Positions 43,317 through 52,181 of a stretch of DNA of 58,763 nucleotides are shown here, piece by piece; within the stretch, counting starts at the first letter, position 1, and each line of letters starts with the position of its first letter. Location: assembly GCA_024680695.1 (NCBI GenBank), contig JAILBW010000134.1, forward strand, positions 1 to 58,763, read 5' to 3'. The notes beneath the pieces are model-generated. The model did not search any database. It worked only from the letters and a program-made list of their open reading frames with translations, and was not told the origin of the DNA. The stretch is from Bacteroidaceae bacterium. Its GTDB lineage: Bacteria; Bacteroidota; Bacteroidia; Bacteroidales; Bacteroidaceae. Made by a program: the position numbers and the translations under genes.

Positions 43317-46115
43317 CTACTGTGGCGACTTCATGCCCACCACCACACGATTCCCGCTATGGAATACGCGACGGGCCAGCTTCTGCACGTCGGCGGGGGT
43401 TAGCTTCTGGAGCGTCTCTTCGTACTTGTCCACGAACTCGTAGCCGAGCCGAGTCTTGTTGTACAGGGAACTCATCCAGTAGGAGTTCTTCTTCAGGTTC
43501 TCGGCATGGGCGCGCAGCATGTATTCGCGTATCTTCTGCATCACCTCGTCGCTGGGGCCTTCGTTGCACATCTTCTCCACACCGTCATAGATTACCTGCG
43601 TCATGCGTTCCACTTTCTCGGGCGCGGTGGGCAACTGGATTTGCACCACAGCCTGCTGCTGCGGGTAGTCGCTTAGGCTGGCGCGTACGGGCACTCCGTA
43701 GGCTCCACCCTCGTCTTCGCGCACGGTCTCCGTGTAGAGCATCTGCATGGCCTGTCCGAGTATCGAGACGAGTTGCTCGTTCTTCAACTTCTCCTTCACC
43801 GGTGCGTGATAGACGAAATTGATGGTGGCATTGGGTGTGTCTTGCTCCTTCTCGAAGATGCATGTATGCTGCCCATTCACCATCACATTATCCACCTTGC
43901 GATACTTCTCACGCCCCTTTGCTGTGGGCAGGGCACCCAGATAGCGGGCCAAGAGCGGCGCAACGCTATCCACATCGAGGTCGCCCACGACGTAGAACTC
44001 GAAGTCGGCGGCATTGGCGAAACGCTCGCCGTAGATTTCGAGCAGGCGGTCGTAGTCGATTTGCGCGAGGTCGGCACTCTTCATCCTTCGCGCGCGTACA
44101 TTATTATTATATAATACGCTGGCGAGTGTGTCCTGGAGGGCTGTCCTCGGGTCGAGTTCCTGATTGGCCAGATAGGACTGGAAGCGTTCGATGGTACTTT
44201 TGAAGACTTCGTCGTCGCGTCGCGGTGACGTGAAGCACAGGTAGAGGAGTTGGAGCATCGTCTCGAAGTCCTTCTTGACGCAGCTTCCCGATATGCCCTC
44301 GCTACGGTCGCCGATGGAGGGACTTGCGCTGGCCTGAATGCCAGCAAGTCGCTTTTGAAGTGTGGTGGCCGAGAAGGTGCCCCATCCGCCCAGGCTTATC
44401 ATTGCCGCATTGTCGGCCTGCAGGTACTCGTCGTTGGGATAGAGCGAGGTGCCACCCCAGCTGGTGGCCTGCATGGAAATCTGATTGGGTGTGTAGTCGG
44501 TGGGCAGAACGTGGACACGCATGCCGTTCGAGAGTGTGAGTAGTGTGGCGCCATAGACGTCGGCCTTGCGTTTCACGATACGTCCGGCATCGCTCAGTTC
44601 GGGTACGAGCGGGTCGTTGTTCACCTCCTCAGTGTATCCCTCGATGTCCTCGGCCTCCACATCGGCAATCGTCTTCAGGATTTCCTCTTCGGAGGGATAT
44701 TGCACGCCTTCCTTGTCGGGCAGGAAGAGGGCGATTGCAAGGCCAAGTCCGGGATTGGGAAAGCAGTCGGAGTTAATCATCTTCAATGGTAGGTCGTTTG
44801 TCATTTTCTTAATCCACTCATGTTCCCACTCGATGCCTGGAGCAGGCTCTGCATCAAGGAAGTGGCGCACATACTCTTGCACGTAGCGGGTGTTCTGCAC
44901 CTTATTGCGTCGTTCGTAGGCAGCGTCGAGTTGTGAGAAATATTCCTGTTTGAAACGGTCATACTCGGCTTGCGTGAAGCCGAATCGCTTCACGCGCAAC
45001 AGCTCGCGATACATGGCTGCGATGCCCGAAAGGTATTCATTATCCTTGAGCACCACCTGCGCCGTCACGGCATTCATGGTCTTGGCTATGAGATATTCGC
45101 CGTGCGATGCGTTACCAGCCACAAAAGGTGAATTGGCTTGCTGAACGAGTTCTTCTATTCGCTCGTTGAACATCGTCTCGAAAGCATTGAAGAGGTAGGG
45201 CACGATGGCGTATGGCATGGTCTGCTTTACTTCGCGCGGGAAAGCCTCGTACTTGAACATGAGGAGTGCTACGGGCACGGGCTGTTCCTTATCTTTTTCA
45301 ATGGCGACAATCGGCTGCTTGTTTTCCTGTACGGGGAAGTACTCGCGTTGCGGAGCGTTGGCTGCGGGAGTCTGAATGTCGGAGAAGACGGTTTTGATTT
45401 TCTCTTCGACGACATCCACATCGACATCACCCACGATGACGATGGCCTGCAGGTCGGGACGATACCAGCGGCGATAGTAGTTGCGCAAGTCGTCGTAAGG
45501 GAAGTTCATCACGATATCCATCGTGCCGATGGGCATGCGGTCGGCATACTTGCTACCCTCATACAGCGCATGGAATGCATTCTCCTGCATGCGCATCATT
45601 GCCGAGCGGCGCATGCGCCACTCCTCGTTGATGACACCACGTTCCTTGTCAATCTCCTTACCGTCGAGCGTCAGGTCGTGGCTCCAGTCGTGCAGGATGA
45701 GCAGACACGAATCCACAGCACCTTCAATCTGCACGTTTACGTTGTTCACGTTATATACCGTCTCGTCAAACGACGTGTAGGCGTTCAGGTTCTCGCCGAA
45801 TTTCACGCCGATGCGCTCCAGATACTGCTTGAGCGCGTCGCCCGGGAAGTGGGTGGTGCCGTTGAAGCACATGTGCTCCAGGAAATGGGCCAGTCCGCGC
45901 TGGTTCTCCTCCTCCTGCATGGAGCCCACCTTTTGGGCAATGTAGAAGTCGGCCCTATGCTCGGGCCACTCATTGTGACGGATATAGTAGGTAAGTCCGT
46001 TGGACAATTTGCCCTGACGCACTGCGGGGTCGAGTGGTAATTGGGGCCAGGTGTTTTGCGCCATAACGAAGGCTGCGAACACCAATACAGTGATGGATGT
46101 GAGGAATCGTTTCAT
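43317..46115 (-). CDS. M16 family zinc metallopeptidase (pitrilysin-like)
   Basis: A 932-residue exported zinc peptidase with a signal peptide (MKRFLTSITVLVFAAFVMAQ). The inverted zinc motif HFLEH is at 77-81, followed at about residue 160 by the downstream Glu region (NEEWRMRRSAMMRMQENAFHALY). It contains the two M16 halves fused in one chain (the second begins around LLTLSNGMRVHVLP), as in pitrilysin-type enzymes. The second half has no zinc motif, as expected. It likely degrades peptides in the periplasm. It is the last gene of a der - DUF4878-like - M16 run on the minus strand with 25-base spacing. Confidence 0.93.
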   Translation of the reverse strand: MKRFLTSITVLVFAAFVMAQNTWPQLPLDPAVRQGKLSNGLTYYIRHNEWPEHRADFYIAQKVGSMQEEENQRGLAHFLEHMCFNGTTHFPGDALKQYLERIGVKFGENLNAYTSFDETVYNVNNVNVQIEGAVDSCLLILHDWSHDLTLDGKEIDKERGVINEEWRMRRSAMMRMQENAFHALYEGSKYADRMPIGTMDIVMNFPYDDLRNYYRRWYRPDLQAIVIVGDVDVDVVEEKIKTVFSDIQTPAANAPQREYFPVQENKQPIVAIEKDKEQPVPVALLMFKYEAFPREVKQTMPYAIVPYLFNAFETMFNERIEELVQQANSPFVAGNASHGEYLIAKTMNAVTAQVVLKDNEYLSGIAAMYRELLRVKRFGFTQAEYDRFKQEYFSQLDAAYERRNKVQNTRYVQEYVRHFLDAEPAPGIEWEHEWIKKMTNDLPLKMINSDCFPNPGLGLAIALFLPDKEGVQYPSEEEILKTIADVEAEDIEGYTEEVNNDPLVPELSDAGRIVKRKADVYGATLLTLSNGMRVHVLPTDYTPNQISMQATSWGGTSLYPNDEYLQADNAAMISLGGWGTFSATTLQKRLAGIQASASPSIGDRSEGISGSCVKKDFETMLQLLYLCFTSPRRDDEVFKSTIERFQSYLANQELDPRTALQDTLASVLYNNNVRARRMKSADLAQIDYDRLLEIYGERFANAADFEFYVVGDLDVDSVAPLLARYLGALPTAKGREKYRKVDNVMVNGQHTCIFEKEQDTPNATINFVYHAPVKEKLKNEQLVSILGQAMQMLYTETVREDEGGAYGVPVRASLSDYPQQQAVVQIQLPTAPEKVERMTQVIYDGVEKMCNEGPSDEVMQKIREYMLRAHAENLKKNSYWMSSLYNKTRLGYEFVDKYEETLQKLTPADVQKLARRVFHSGNRVVVGMKSPQ

Positions 46116-46139
46116 AACTTTTGTGTATAGTCTTGTCTG

Positions 46140-46532
46140 TTATTGCATACGCCAGCGGTCGCCAACGAAGCGGAGCGACATCCCGACCTGCTCGCTGGCG
46201 CTGTCTCCGTAGAGGATATCGAGATAGACGTAGGCCGTGGAGTCCAGCAGTGAGTCGGCAGTAGCTTCGACACGGAGCAATTCGCGTTTCACGCGCTGCT
46301 GCGCCATGAACTGCGCCAGGAGGTCTGTCATCTGGCTGCGCATGTCGTCGGCCATGCTGTCCGAGCCTACGAGCCCATCGACATATTCGTCGTAGTGTCC
46401 GTCGATGAGCATTGTGAAGTAGCGCTCGGCGGCCCGGCGCGCACTGGAGTGGGTGAGCCTGTCGCCCTGTCCAGTGCAGGCGGCGATGCAGAATAGGGCG
46501 CCGATGCAGATAGGGATGAGAATCCTTTTCAT
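46140..46532 (-). CDS. Small DUF4878-like lipoprotein
   Basis: A 130-residue lipoprotein: signal MKRILIPICIGALFCI and lipobox IAAC. The mature part (ARRAAERYFTMLIDGHYDEYVDGLVGSD...VYLDILYGDSA...VGDRWRMQ) has the helix-then-sheet pattern of NTF2-like DUF4878 proteins common in Bacteroidales envelopes. The role is unknown. It lies between der and the M16 peptidase gene with short spacers and is probably co-transcribed with them. Confidence 0.7.
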   Translation of the reverse strand: MKRILIPICIGALFCIAACTGQGDRLTHSSARRAAERYFTMLIDGHYDEYVDGLVGSDSMADDMRSQMTDLLAQFMAQQRVKRELLRVEATADSLLDSTAYVYLDILYGDSASEQVGMSLRFVGDRWRMQ

Positions 46533-46547
46533 GATTAGTCGTTTGAA

Positions 46548-46580
46548 GCCCCCTTCCTTCTGGGAGGACGGGTGGGGAAC
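46548..46580. repeat. Dispersed palindromic element between der and the small lipoprotein gene
   Basis: cccccttccttctgggagga followed by cgggtggggaac. This is the same pyrimidine, tctggg, purine, G-rich-tail layout as at 12951-12993. It fills almost the whole 49-base spacer, so it may modulate read-through. Confidence 0.5.
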
Positions 46581-46581
46581 T

Positions 46582-47898
46582 CTATTTCTGTCGGATGAAG
46601 ATGTTGATGGGGCAGCCGCTGAAGTTCCAGCGCTCGCGAATCTTGTTCTCGAGGAAGCGGCGATAGGGCTCCTTCACGTATTGCGGAAGATTGGCGTAGA
46701 ACACGAAGCTGGGAACGCGTGTCTCAGGAATCTGCATGCAATACTTTATCTTGATGTATTTGCCCTTCATGGATGGTGGTGGGAAGGCCTCGATGAGGGG
46801 CAGCATCTCCTCGTTTAGCTTGGCTGTAGAGACGCGGCGCCGACGGTTCTCGAAGGTGTCCCTGGCCGTCTCGAGTATGCGGAAGATGCGCTGTTTGGTG
46901 AGTGCCGATGCAAAGATGATGGAGAAGTCGGTGAAGGGCGCCATGCGGGTGCGTATGGCATCCTCCATTGTCTTCATCACCTTCGTGTCCTTGTCTGGCA
47001 CAAGGTCCCATTTGTTCACCACTACGATGAGGCTCTTCTGATTTTTCTGTATGAGCTGGAAGATGTTAAGGTCCTGTCCCTCAATGCCGCGTGTGGCATC
47101 TATCATCAGGATGCACACATCGCTGTTCTCGATGCTGCGTATGGAGCGCATGACGCTGTAGAACTCCAGGTCCTCCGACACCTTGTTCTTGCGGCGGATG
47201 CCGGCCGTATCGACCAGGTAAAAGTCGAATCCGAACTTGTCGTAGCGCGTATAGATGCTGTCGCGAGTGGTGCCTGCAATGTCGGTGACGATGTGCCGCT
47301 CCTCGCCGATGAAGGCGTTCACGAGGCTACTCTTCCCCACGTTTGGACGTCCCACAACAGCGATGCGGGGCACGTCGGGCTCTGTGTCTTCCTCGGCCTT
47401 CGGTGCTGGGAACTTGCTCAGCACATAGTCGAGCAGGTCGCCGGTGCCGCTGCCTGTCGCAGCCGAGATACAGTAGGGGTCGCCCACTCCGAGGGCATAG
47501 AACTCGGCCGCTCCGTAGGTGTCCTGATTGTTGTCGGCCTTATTCACGACCAGTACGACAGGCTTCTTGCTGCGGCGCAGGATGGATGCCACCTGAGTGT
47601 CGAGGTCGGTGATGCCCGTCTGCACATCCACGAGGAACAGGATGACGTCGGCCTCCTCGGTGGCCAGCTGCACCTGCTTGCGTATCTCTTCCTCGAAGAT
47701 GTCGTCCGAGTTCACCACCCATCCGCCTGTGTCAATCACCGAGAACTCATGTCCTGTCCATTCACACTTGCCGTACTGGCGGTCGCGTGTGGTACCTGCC
47801 TCCTCGCTTACGATGGCATGTCGCGTCTGCGTCAGTCGGTTGAAAAGGGTACTCTTTCCCACATTGGGTCGCCCTACTATTGCTACGATATTGCTCAT
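46582..47898 (-). CDS. der: Ribosome biogenesis GTPase Der (EngA)
   Basis: Essential double GTPase for 50S subunit assembly; 438 residues. Two G domains are visible, each with a GRPNVGKS P-loop (about residues 9-16 and again near 185), followed by the KH-like C-terminal domain ([28 protein letters not shown]). The ATG at 47898 is chosen because [16 protein letters not shown] is the family N-terminus; a frame from 47952 adds 18 unlikely residues. It is cytoplasmic and heads a minus-strand run with a lipoprotein and an M16 peptidase. Confidence 0.96.
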   Translation of the reverse strand: MSNIVAIVGRPNVGKSTLFNRLTQTRHAIVSEEAGTTRDRQYGKCEWTGHEFSVIDTGGWVVNSDDIFEEEIRKQVQLATEEADVILFLVDVQTGITDLDTQVASILRRSKKPVVLVVNKADNNQDTYGAAEFYALGVGDPYCISAATGSGTGDLLDYVLSKFPAPKAEEDTEPDVPRIAVVGRPNVGKSSLVNAFIGEERHIVTDIAGTTRDSIYTRYDKFGFDFYLVDTAGIRRKNKVSEDLEFYSVMRSIRSIENSDVCILMIDATRGIEGQDLNIFQLIQKNQKSLIVVVNKWDLVPDKDTKVMKTMEDAIRTRMAPFTDFSIIFASALTKQRIFRILETARDTFENRRRRVSTAKLNEEMLPLIEAFPPPSMKGKYIKIKYCMQIPETRVPSFVFYANLPQYVKEPYRRFLENKIRERWNFSGCPINIFIRQK

Positions 47899-47937
47899 TC
47901 TAATCTTGTTTCCTTGATAAATATGTGAAAAGTGAAG

Positions 47938-48047
47938 ACCCTTAATCCTCAACTCTTAACTCTATAACCCTTCCGTCTTTAACCTATAACCTTTACCCTT
48001 TACCCTATAACCTTTACCCTATAACCTTTAACCTTTACCCTTTACCC
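47938..48047. repeat. Pyrimidine-rich TTTACCC/TATAACC repeat between hflX and der
   Basis: Repeats of ctttaccc, tataacc and cttaac with spacings of 7 to 15 bases fill the gap and run into the last codons of hflX. On the minus strand they read gggtaaagg, a G-run pattern. They are low complexity, with no ORF of their own. Confidence 0.65.
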
Positions 48048-49382
48048 TTTCCCCTCCTCCTCAAACTTCTCATAGAGGAAGTCATTGTAGGGATACTTCT
48101 GTACATGCAGTTCGCGCACTTTTGCGTACAGCACTTGGCGCAGGGTGTCGAAGCCGGTGCGCTCGAGGGCGGAGATGAAGAGGCAGTCGCCTGCGAGACG
48201 CGTCATCCATGTGTGGATAAGGTCGTCGAGCGAGACATTCTCGCGGGTAGCAGGAGTCAGGTCGTCGGCCTCCTTCTCGGTCCATCGGTAGGCATCCACC
48301 TTGTTGAAGATTATCATGCTGGGGCGGTCGGCACAGCCCAGCTCGGCCAGCGTGCGCTCCACGACGCGTATCTGCTCCTCGAAGTCGGGGTGGCTGATAT
48401 CGACGACATGTAGCAAGAGGTCTGCCTCGCGCACCTCGTCGAGTGTGCTCTTGAAACTCTCTACGAGGTCGGTAGGCAGTTTGCGGATGAAGCCCACCGT
48501 ATCGCTGAGCAGGAAGGGCAGGTTGTCGATGATTACCTTGCGCACTGTGGTGTCGAGCGTGGCGAAGAGCTTGTTCTCGGCAAAGACATCGCTTTTCGAG
48601 AGCAGGTTCATCAGGGTACTCTTTCCTACATTGGTGTAGCCGACGAGCGCCACGCGAATCATACGTCCGCGGTTGCTGCGCTGTGTGGTCTTCTGTCGGT
48701 CGATGTCGGCGAGCCGCTGTTTCAGCAGGCTCATGCGGTTCAGGATGATGCGGCGGTCCATCTCGAGCTGTGTCTCGCCCGGTCCGCGCAGTCCCACTGA
48801 GCCTTTCCCGCCGCCGGCACCCGCACCGCCGCCCTGACGCTCGAGGTGTGTCCACATGCGCTGCAGGCGGGGCAGCATATATCGGTATTGGGCCAATTCC
48901 ACCTGTGTCTTGGCATTCGCCGTTTGTGCACGCATGGCGAAGATGTCAAGGATGAGTGTCGTGCGGTCGAGAATCTTCACCTTCAGGACCGACTCGATGT
49001 TGCGCAGTTGCTTGGCCGACAGTTCGTCGTCGAAGATAACCATGTCGATGTCGCGCTCTGCGTCGGCCTCCCGGTCGATGTAGTCGCGAATTTCGTCGAG
49101 CTTGCCCTTGCCCAGATAGGTGACTGCGCTCGGGCCGTTCATGCGTTGCGTGAAGCGCTTCACGGTGACGGCGCCGGCGGTGGTGGCCAGAAACTCCAGT
49201 TCGTCGAGGTATTCGTTCGTGCGCCGTTCGTTCTGGGCGGGCGTGATGAGGCCCACCAGCACAGCCGTCTCGGGCCCTTGTCGCTCGAGCCTGTCGGTGG
49301 CGGACACTGCAGAGAGTCCCTCCTCCATGCGCGACGAGGCGGTGGAGGAACGCGACGACATATAGTGTTTGCTTCGTGCCAT
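48042..49382 (-). CDS. hflX: Ribosome-associated GTPase HflX
   Basis: Ribosome-splitting GTPase of the HflX family, 446 residues. The N-terminal HflX domain (LVGLITPAQNERRTNEYLDEL; FDDELSAKQLRNIE), the Gly-rich loop GGGAGAGGGKGSVGLRGPGETQLE in broken form, and the G domain (GYTNVGKSTLMNLL, DTVGFIRKLP, NKVDA) follow in the expected order. A Ser-rich N-terminal extension of about 30 residues precedes the domain. The stop falls within a low-complexity repeat, and the C-terminal tail (YEKFEEEGKG) is partly encoded by it. Confidence 0.95.
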   Translation of the reverse strand: MARSKHYMSSRSSTASSRMEEGLSAVSATDRLERQGPETAVLVGLITPAQNERRTNEYLDELEFLATTAGAVTVKRFTQRMNGPSAVTYLGKGKLDEIRDYIDREADAERDIDMVIFDDELSAKQLRNIESVLKVKILDRTTLILDIFAMRAQTANAKTQVELAQYRYMLPRLQRMWTHLERQGGGAGAGGGKGSVGLRGPGETQLEMDRRIILNRMSLLKQRLADIDRQKTTQRSNRGRMIRVALVGYTNVGKSTLMNLLSKSDVFAENKLFATLDTTVRKVIIDNLPFLLSDTVGFIRKLPTDLVESFKSTLDEVREADLLLHVVDISHPDFEEQIRVVERTLAELGCADRPSMIIFNKVDAYRWTEKEADDLTPATRENVSLDDLIHTWMTRLAGDCLFISALERTGFDTLRQVLYAKVRELHVQKYPYNDFLYEKFEEEGKG

Positions 49383-49425
49383 TACTTCATCACTTATAAC
49401 CTATAACCGCTCACCAAAAACTTTT

Positions 49426-50262
49426 TCACTTCACCTGCACCACCAGGTACTTGCTCACGCTCCAGAACTTTGTGGGGTCGGTGATGTGCAACTCGTATTG
49501 TCCCTGCTTGTCCTTGACCAGATTGTATGAGCCGGAGGGGTGCGAGGTGAGCATCTTGGCGCTCTTGCTGTAGAACTTGATATCCTTGTCGTATCGGATG
49601 TCAATTTGCGTGAAGTAGTCCTTGTTGAAGTCGCCGCTCTTGAGCACATCGCCCTTGGCCAGAATCTTCTGCTCGCGCAGTTCCGAAGCGGTGCCGAATA
49701 CGAACCAGGCCTTGTGCAGCTCGGCATCCTGAGCGCTGATTTTCTCGCCCTTTGCGGTGTTCTCTGCACTGAGTGCATTGATTTGTTCGCCCTGCTCGGC
49801 CAGTTGGGCATCCTTCTCGGCCAGTTGGGCCTTCAGTTCCTGAATCTGTCGTGCCTGGTCATCCACCTGTTGCTGCAGATTCTCGATGGCCTTAGCCAGT
49901 TTGTCGGCATGCAGCGTCGAGTTGCGCAGTTTCTCCTTGAGCTGGGCAATCATGTCGCGGTTCTGCTGCAGGGCTTCCTGAATGAACTCCATGTTCTCGC
50001 GTATCACCTCCTTGCTGCTGGCACTCTCGCGGTTGCCGTCGGCGATGGTCACGCGGCCTTGCGCCTCGTTGATGCGGCGCATGCCCTCTTGCACTTCGTT
50101 GATGCTGCCCATGATGTCGTTCAGTTCTACGTCTTTCTCGTCTATGAGCCGCTGCAGGGAGTCGATTTGTCCCAGCATGGCTTCGTCGTGGCTCTGTCCC
50201 TTGGGCGTGCAGGCCCACAGCAGGAGCAAGCCCGATGCGGCAATAAGCATTTTTTTCATCAT
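49426..50262 (-). CDS. Coiled-coil lipoprotein
   Basis: A 278-residue lipoprotein: signal MMKKMLIAASGLLLL and lipobox LWAC. The next 150 residues are a long coiled coil with heptad pattern (IDSLQRLIDEKDVELNDIM; NLQQQVDDQARQIQELKAQL). A small C-terminal globular domain begins near AWFVFGTASELREQ and includes KMLTSHPSGSYNL. I recognise no named family, though similar proteins recur in Bacteroidales. The ATG pair at 50262/50259 is preferred; the frame continues upstream through the 22-nt array to 50706, but those residues are repeat-encoded. A promoter-like TAACTTTG lies 30 bases upstream. Confidence 0.75.
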   Translation of the reverse strand: MMKKMLIAASGLLLLWACTPKGQSHDEAMLGQIDSLQRLIDEKDVELNDIMGSINEVQEGMRRINEAQGRVTIADGNRESASSKEVIRENMEFIQEALQQNRDMIAQLKEKLRNSTLHADKLAKAIENLQQQVDDQARQIQELKAQLAEKDAQLAEQGEQINALSAENTAKGEKISAQDAELHKAWFVFGTASELREQKILAKGDVLKSGDFNKDYFTQIDIRYDKDIKFYSKSAKMLTSHPSGSYNLVKDKQGQYELHITDPTKFWSVSKYLVVQVK

Positions 50263-50291
50263 CGTTTCTTTCTTTTTTCTGTTATGCGCTG

Positions 50292-50322
50292 CAAAGTTAC
50301 GAATAAACAAGCGAAATGCGAA
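50292..50322 (-). promoter_or_regulatory. Putative promoter of the coiled-coil lipoprotein gene
   Basis: On the minus strand a consensus -7 box TAACTTTG at 50292-50299 with a TTCG (near TTTG) 19 bases upstream at 50319-50322. The ATG is 30 bases downstream. Confidence 0.6.
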
Positions 50323-50350
50323 AACTTTGTTTCCATTTTTCGATAGGAGT

Positions 50351-50480
50351 ACGTTCTTGCGCAGGCAGGAACGTTTTCTTGCGCAGGCAGGAACTCTTTC
50401 TTGCGCAGGCGGGAACTCTTTCTTGCGCAGGCAGGAACGTTTTCTTGCGCAGGCGGGGGCTCTCTCTTGCGCAGGCATAT
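50351..50480. repeat. 22-nt tandem repeat array, six units
   Basis: The clearest of the arrays. After a 20-base first unit (50351-50370), five units of exactly 22 bases start at 50371, 50393, 50415, 50437 and 50459. All share the core tcttgcgcaggc, followed by agga or ggga and a variable acgtt or actct link. There are no spacers, so it is not CRISPR. It lies in the 319-base gap between porX and the lipoprotein gene, which otherwise holds only a promoter. Confidence 0.85.
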
Positions 50481-50581
50481 TCTGTATGGCTTGGCACTTC
50501 CTGCTGGAACAATCTGCAGACTCCACCTTGCCTACTGTCCAAGTCTCGCTACAGATTAACACTTTGCCAATTCTTTTTTCC

Positions 50582-52132
50582 TCAGTGACGAGATTTGCCC
50601 TGCATGGTAATGAGGGGGATGAGCATCTCTTCCATGCTGATACCACCGTGCTGGAAGGTGTTCTTGTAGTACTGGACGTAGTAGTTGTAGTTGTTGGGGT
50701 AGGCAAAGAAGTCCTTGCCGAGGGCGAAGATGTAGGCGGTACTCAGGTTTGGGGCTGGCAGTCCGGCACGGTGCGGCTCGCGTATCTCGAACACCTCCTT
50801 CGCGTTGTACGAGAGACTCTTGCCCAGCTTGTAGCGCAGGTTGGTGTTGGTGTTGCGGTCACCCACTACGCGCACAGGGTTGTCGCAGCAGATGCTGCCG
50901 TGGTCGGTGGTGAGTACAACGTGGCAGCCTGTGGTCGCAATGGCACGGAATAGGTCGCCGATGATGGAGTGGCGGAACCAGCTGAGCGTGAGGCTGCGGT
51001 AAGCGGCTTCGTTGTTGGCCAGTTCGCGAATCATGCGGCTCTCGGTGCGGGCATGGCTGAGCATGTCGATGAAGTTGAGCACCACGACGTTCAGGTCGTA
51101 CTTCTGGAGCGACGGCAACTGTGCGAGCAGTTTCTCGGCTGCGGCCGAATCGTTCACCTTGTGGTAGGAGAAGGTGTTGTGGCGGCGGTAGCGGTCGAAC
51201 TGCGTCTTGATGAGCGGTGCTTCGTTGAGGTTCTTGCCCTGCTCGGAGTCCTCATCGACCCACAGTTCGGGGAACATCCGGGCAATGATGTTGGGCATCA
51301 GTCCGCTGAAGATGGCGTTGCGCGCATACTGGGTGGCAGTGGGGAGGATGCTGCAGTAGAGACTCTCCTCGATGCTGAACATCTCAGCCACCTCGTTGTA
51401 GATCGTACGCCAGTGGTCGTAGCGGAAGTTGTCGATGACCATGAGGAAGACCTTCTCGCCGCGGTTGAGCAAAGGGAAGATGGTGGTCTTGAAGATGTCT
51501 GGACTCATTACGGGTCGATGTTCGGGGTCGTCCATCCATCGCATGTAGTTCTTGCGGATGAACTTGCCGAACTCTACGTTGGCCTCGGTGCGCTGCATGG
51601 AGAGCATCTCCTTCATGCCGCTATCGGTGGCGGCCAATTGCAGCTCCCAGTCGGTGAGTCGCCGATAGACTTCGAACCACTCCTCGATGCGCGTAGCTCC
51701 GTTGATCTGCATGCCCAGTTTGCCGAAGTCCTGCTGATAGGCAGTCTGCGTCACCTCGGTGACTATCTCGCGCTGGTGGATGTTCTTCTTGAGCGTCAGC
51801 AGTATCTGCGTCGGGTTCACGGGCTTGATGAGGTAGTCGGCTATCTTGGCTCCGATGGCTTGCTCCATGATGTTCTCCTCTTCGCTCTTGGTGACCATGA
51901 CGACGGGGGTGGCGGGTGTGAGTTCCTTGATACGGCTCAGAGTCTCGAGGCCGCTCAGGCCGGGCATGTTCTCGTCGAGCAGGATGAGGTCGAAGGACGA
52001 CTCGGCACAGCGGTCGAGAGCATCGTAGCCGTTCGACACGGTGGTCACCTGATAGCCTTTCTTCTCCAGGAAGAGGATGTGGGCTTTCAGGAGTTCTATT
52101 TCGTCATCAATCCAAAGCAATCGATAATCCAT
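50582..52132 (-). CDS. porX: Type IX secretion response regulator PorX
   Basis: Response regulator of the type IX secretion system. The receiver domain (1-120) has the acidic pocket Asp9/Asp10, the phosphoacceptor Asp53 (LILLDENMPG) and Lys82 (VTKSEEEN). A linker leads to a C-terminal PglZ/alkaline-phosphatase-like domain (VFLMVIDNFRYDHWR, VVVLNFIDMLSHARTES, CHVVLTTDHGSICCD), which in studied PorX proteins has phosphodiesterase activity on oligonucleotides. At 516 residues it is normal. It follows porW by 49 bases, consistent with co-transcription. The partner kinase PorY is not in this window. Confidence 0.95.
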   Translation of the reverse strand: MDYRLLWIDDEIELLKAHILFLEKKGYQVTTVSNGYDALDRCAESSFDLILLDENMPGLSGLETLSRIKELTPATPVVMVTKSEEENIMEQAIGAKIADYLIKPVNPTQILLTLKKNIHQREIVTEVTQTAYQQDFGKLGMQINGATRIEEWFEVYRRLTDWELQLAATDSGMKEMLSMQRTEANVEFGKFIRKNYMRWMDDPEHRPVMSPDIFKTTIFPLLNRGEKVFLMVIDNFRYDHWRTIYNEVAEMFSIEESLYCSILPTATQYARNAIFSGLMPNIIARMFPELWVDEDSEQGKNLNEAPLIKTQFDRYRRHNTFSYHKVNDSAAAEKLLAQLPSLQKYDLNVVVLNFIDMLSHARTESRMIRELANNEAAYRSLTLSWFRHSIIGDLFRAIATTGCHVVLTTDHGSICCDNPVRVVGDRNTNTNLRYKLGKSLSYNAKEVFEIREPHRAGLPAPNLSTAYIFALGKDFFAYPNNYNYYVQYYKNTFQHGGISMEEMLIPLITMQGKSRH

Positions 52133-52181
52133 ACTTTAAACCATTGTCCATAGTCCGTAATCCATAGTCTGCTCTCAACTC

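Noticed and set aside
50351..50480. CRISPR array
   Set aside because: Units of 22 bases abut with no unique spacers, and there are no cas genes nearby.
49426..50706. A 426-residue form of the coiled-coil protein starting at 50706
   Set aside because: The extra residues are translated from the 22-nt repeat array; the lipoprotein signal at 50262 is the better start.
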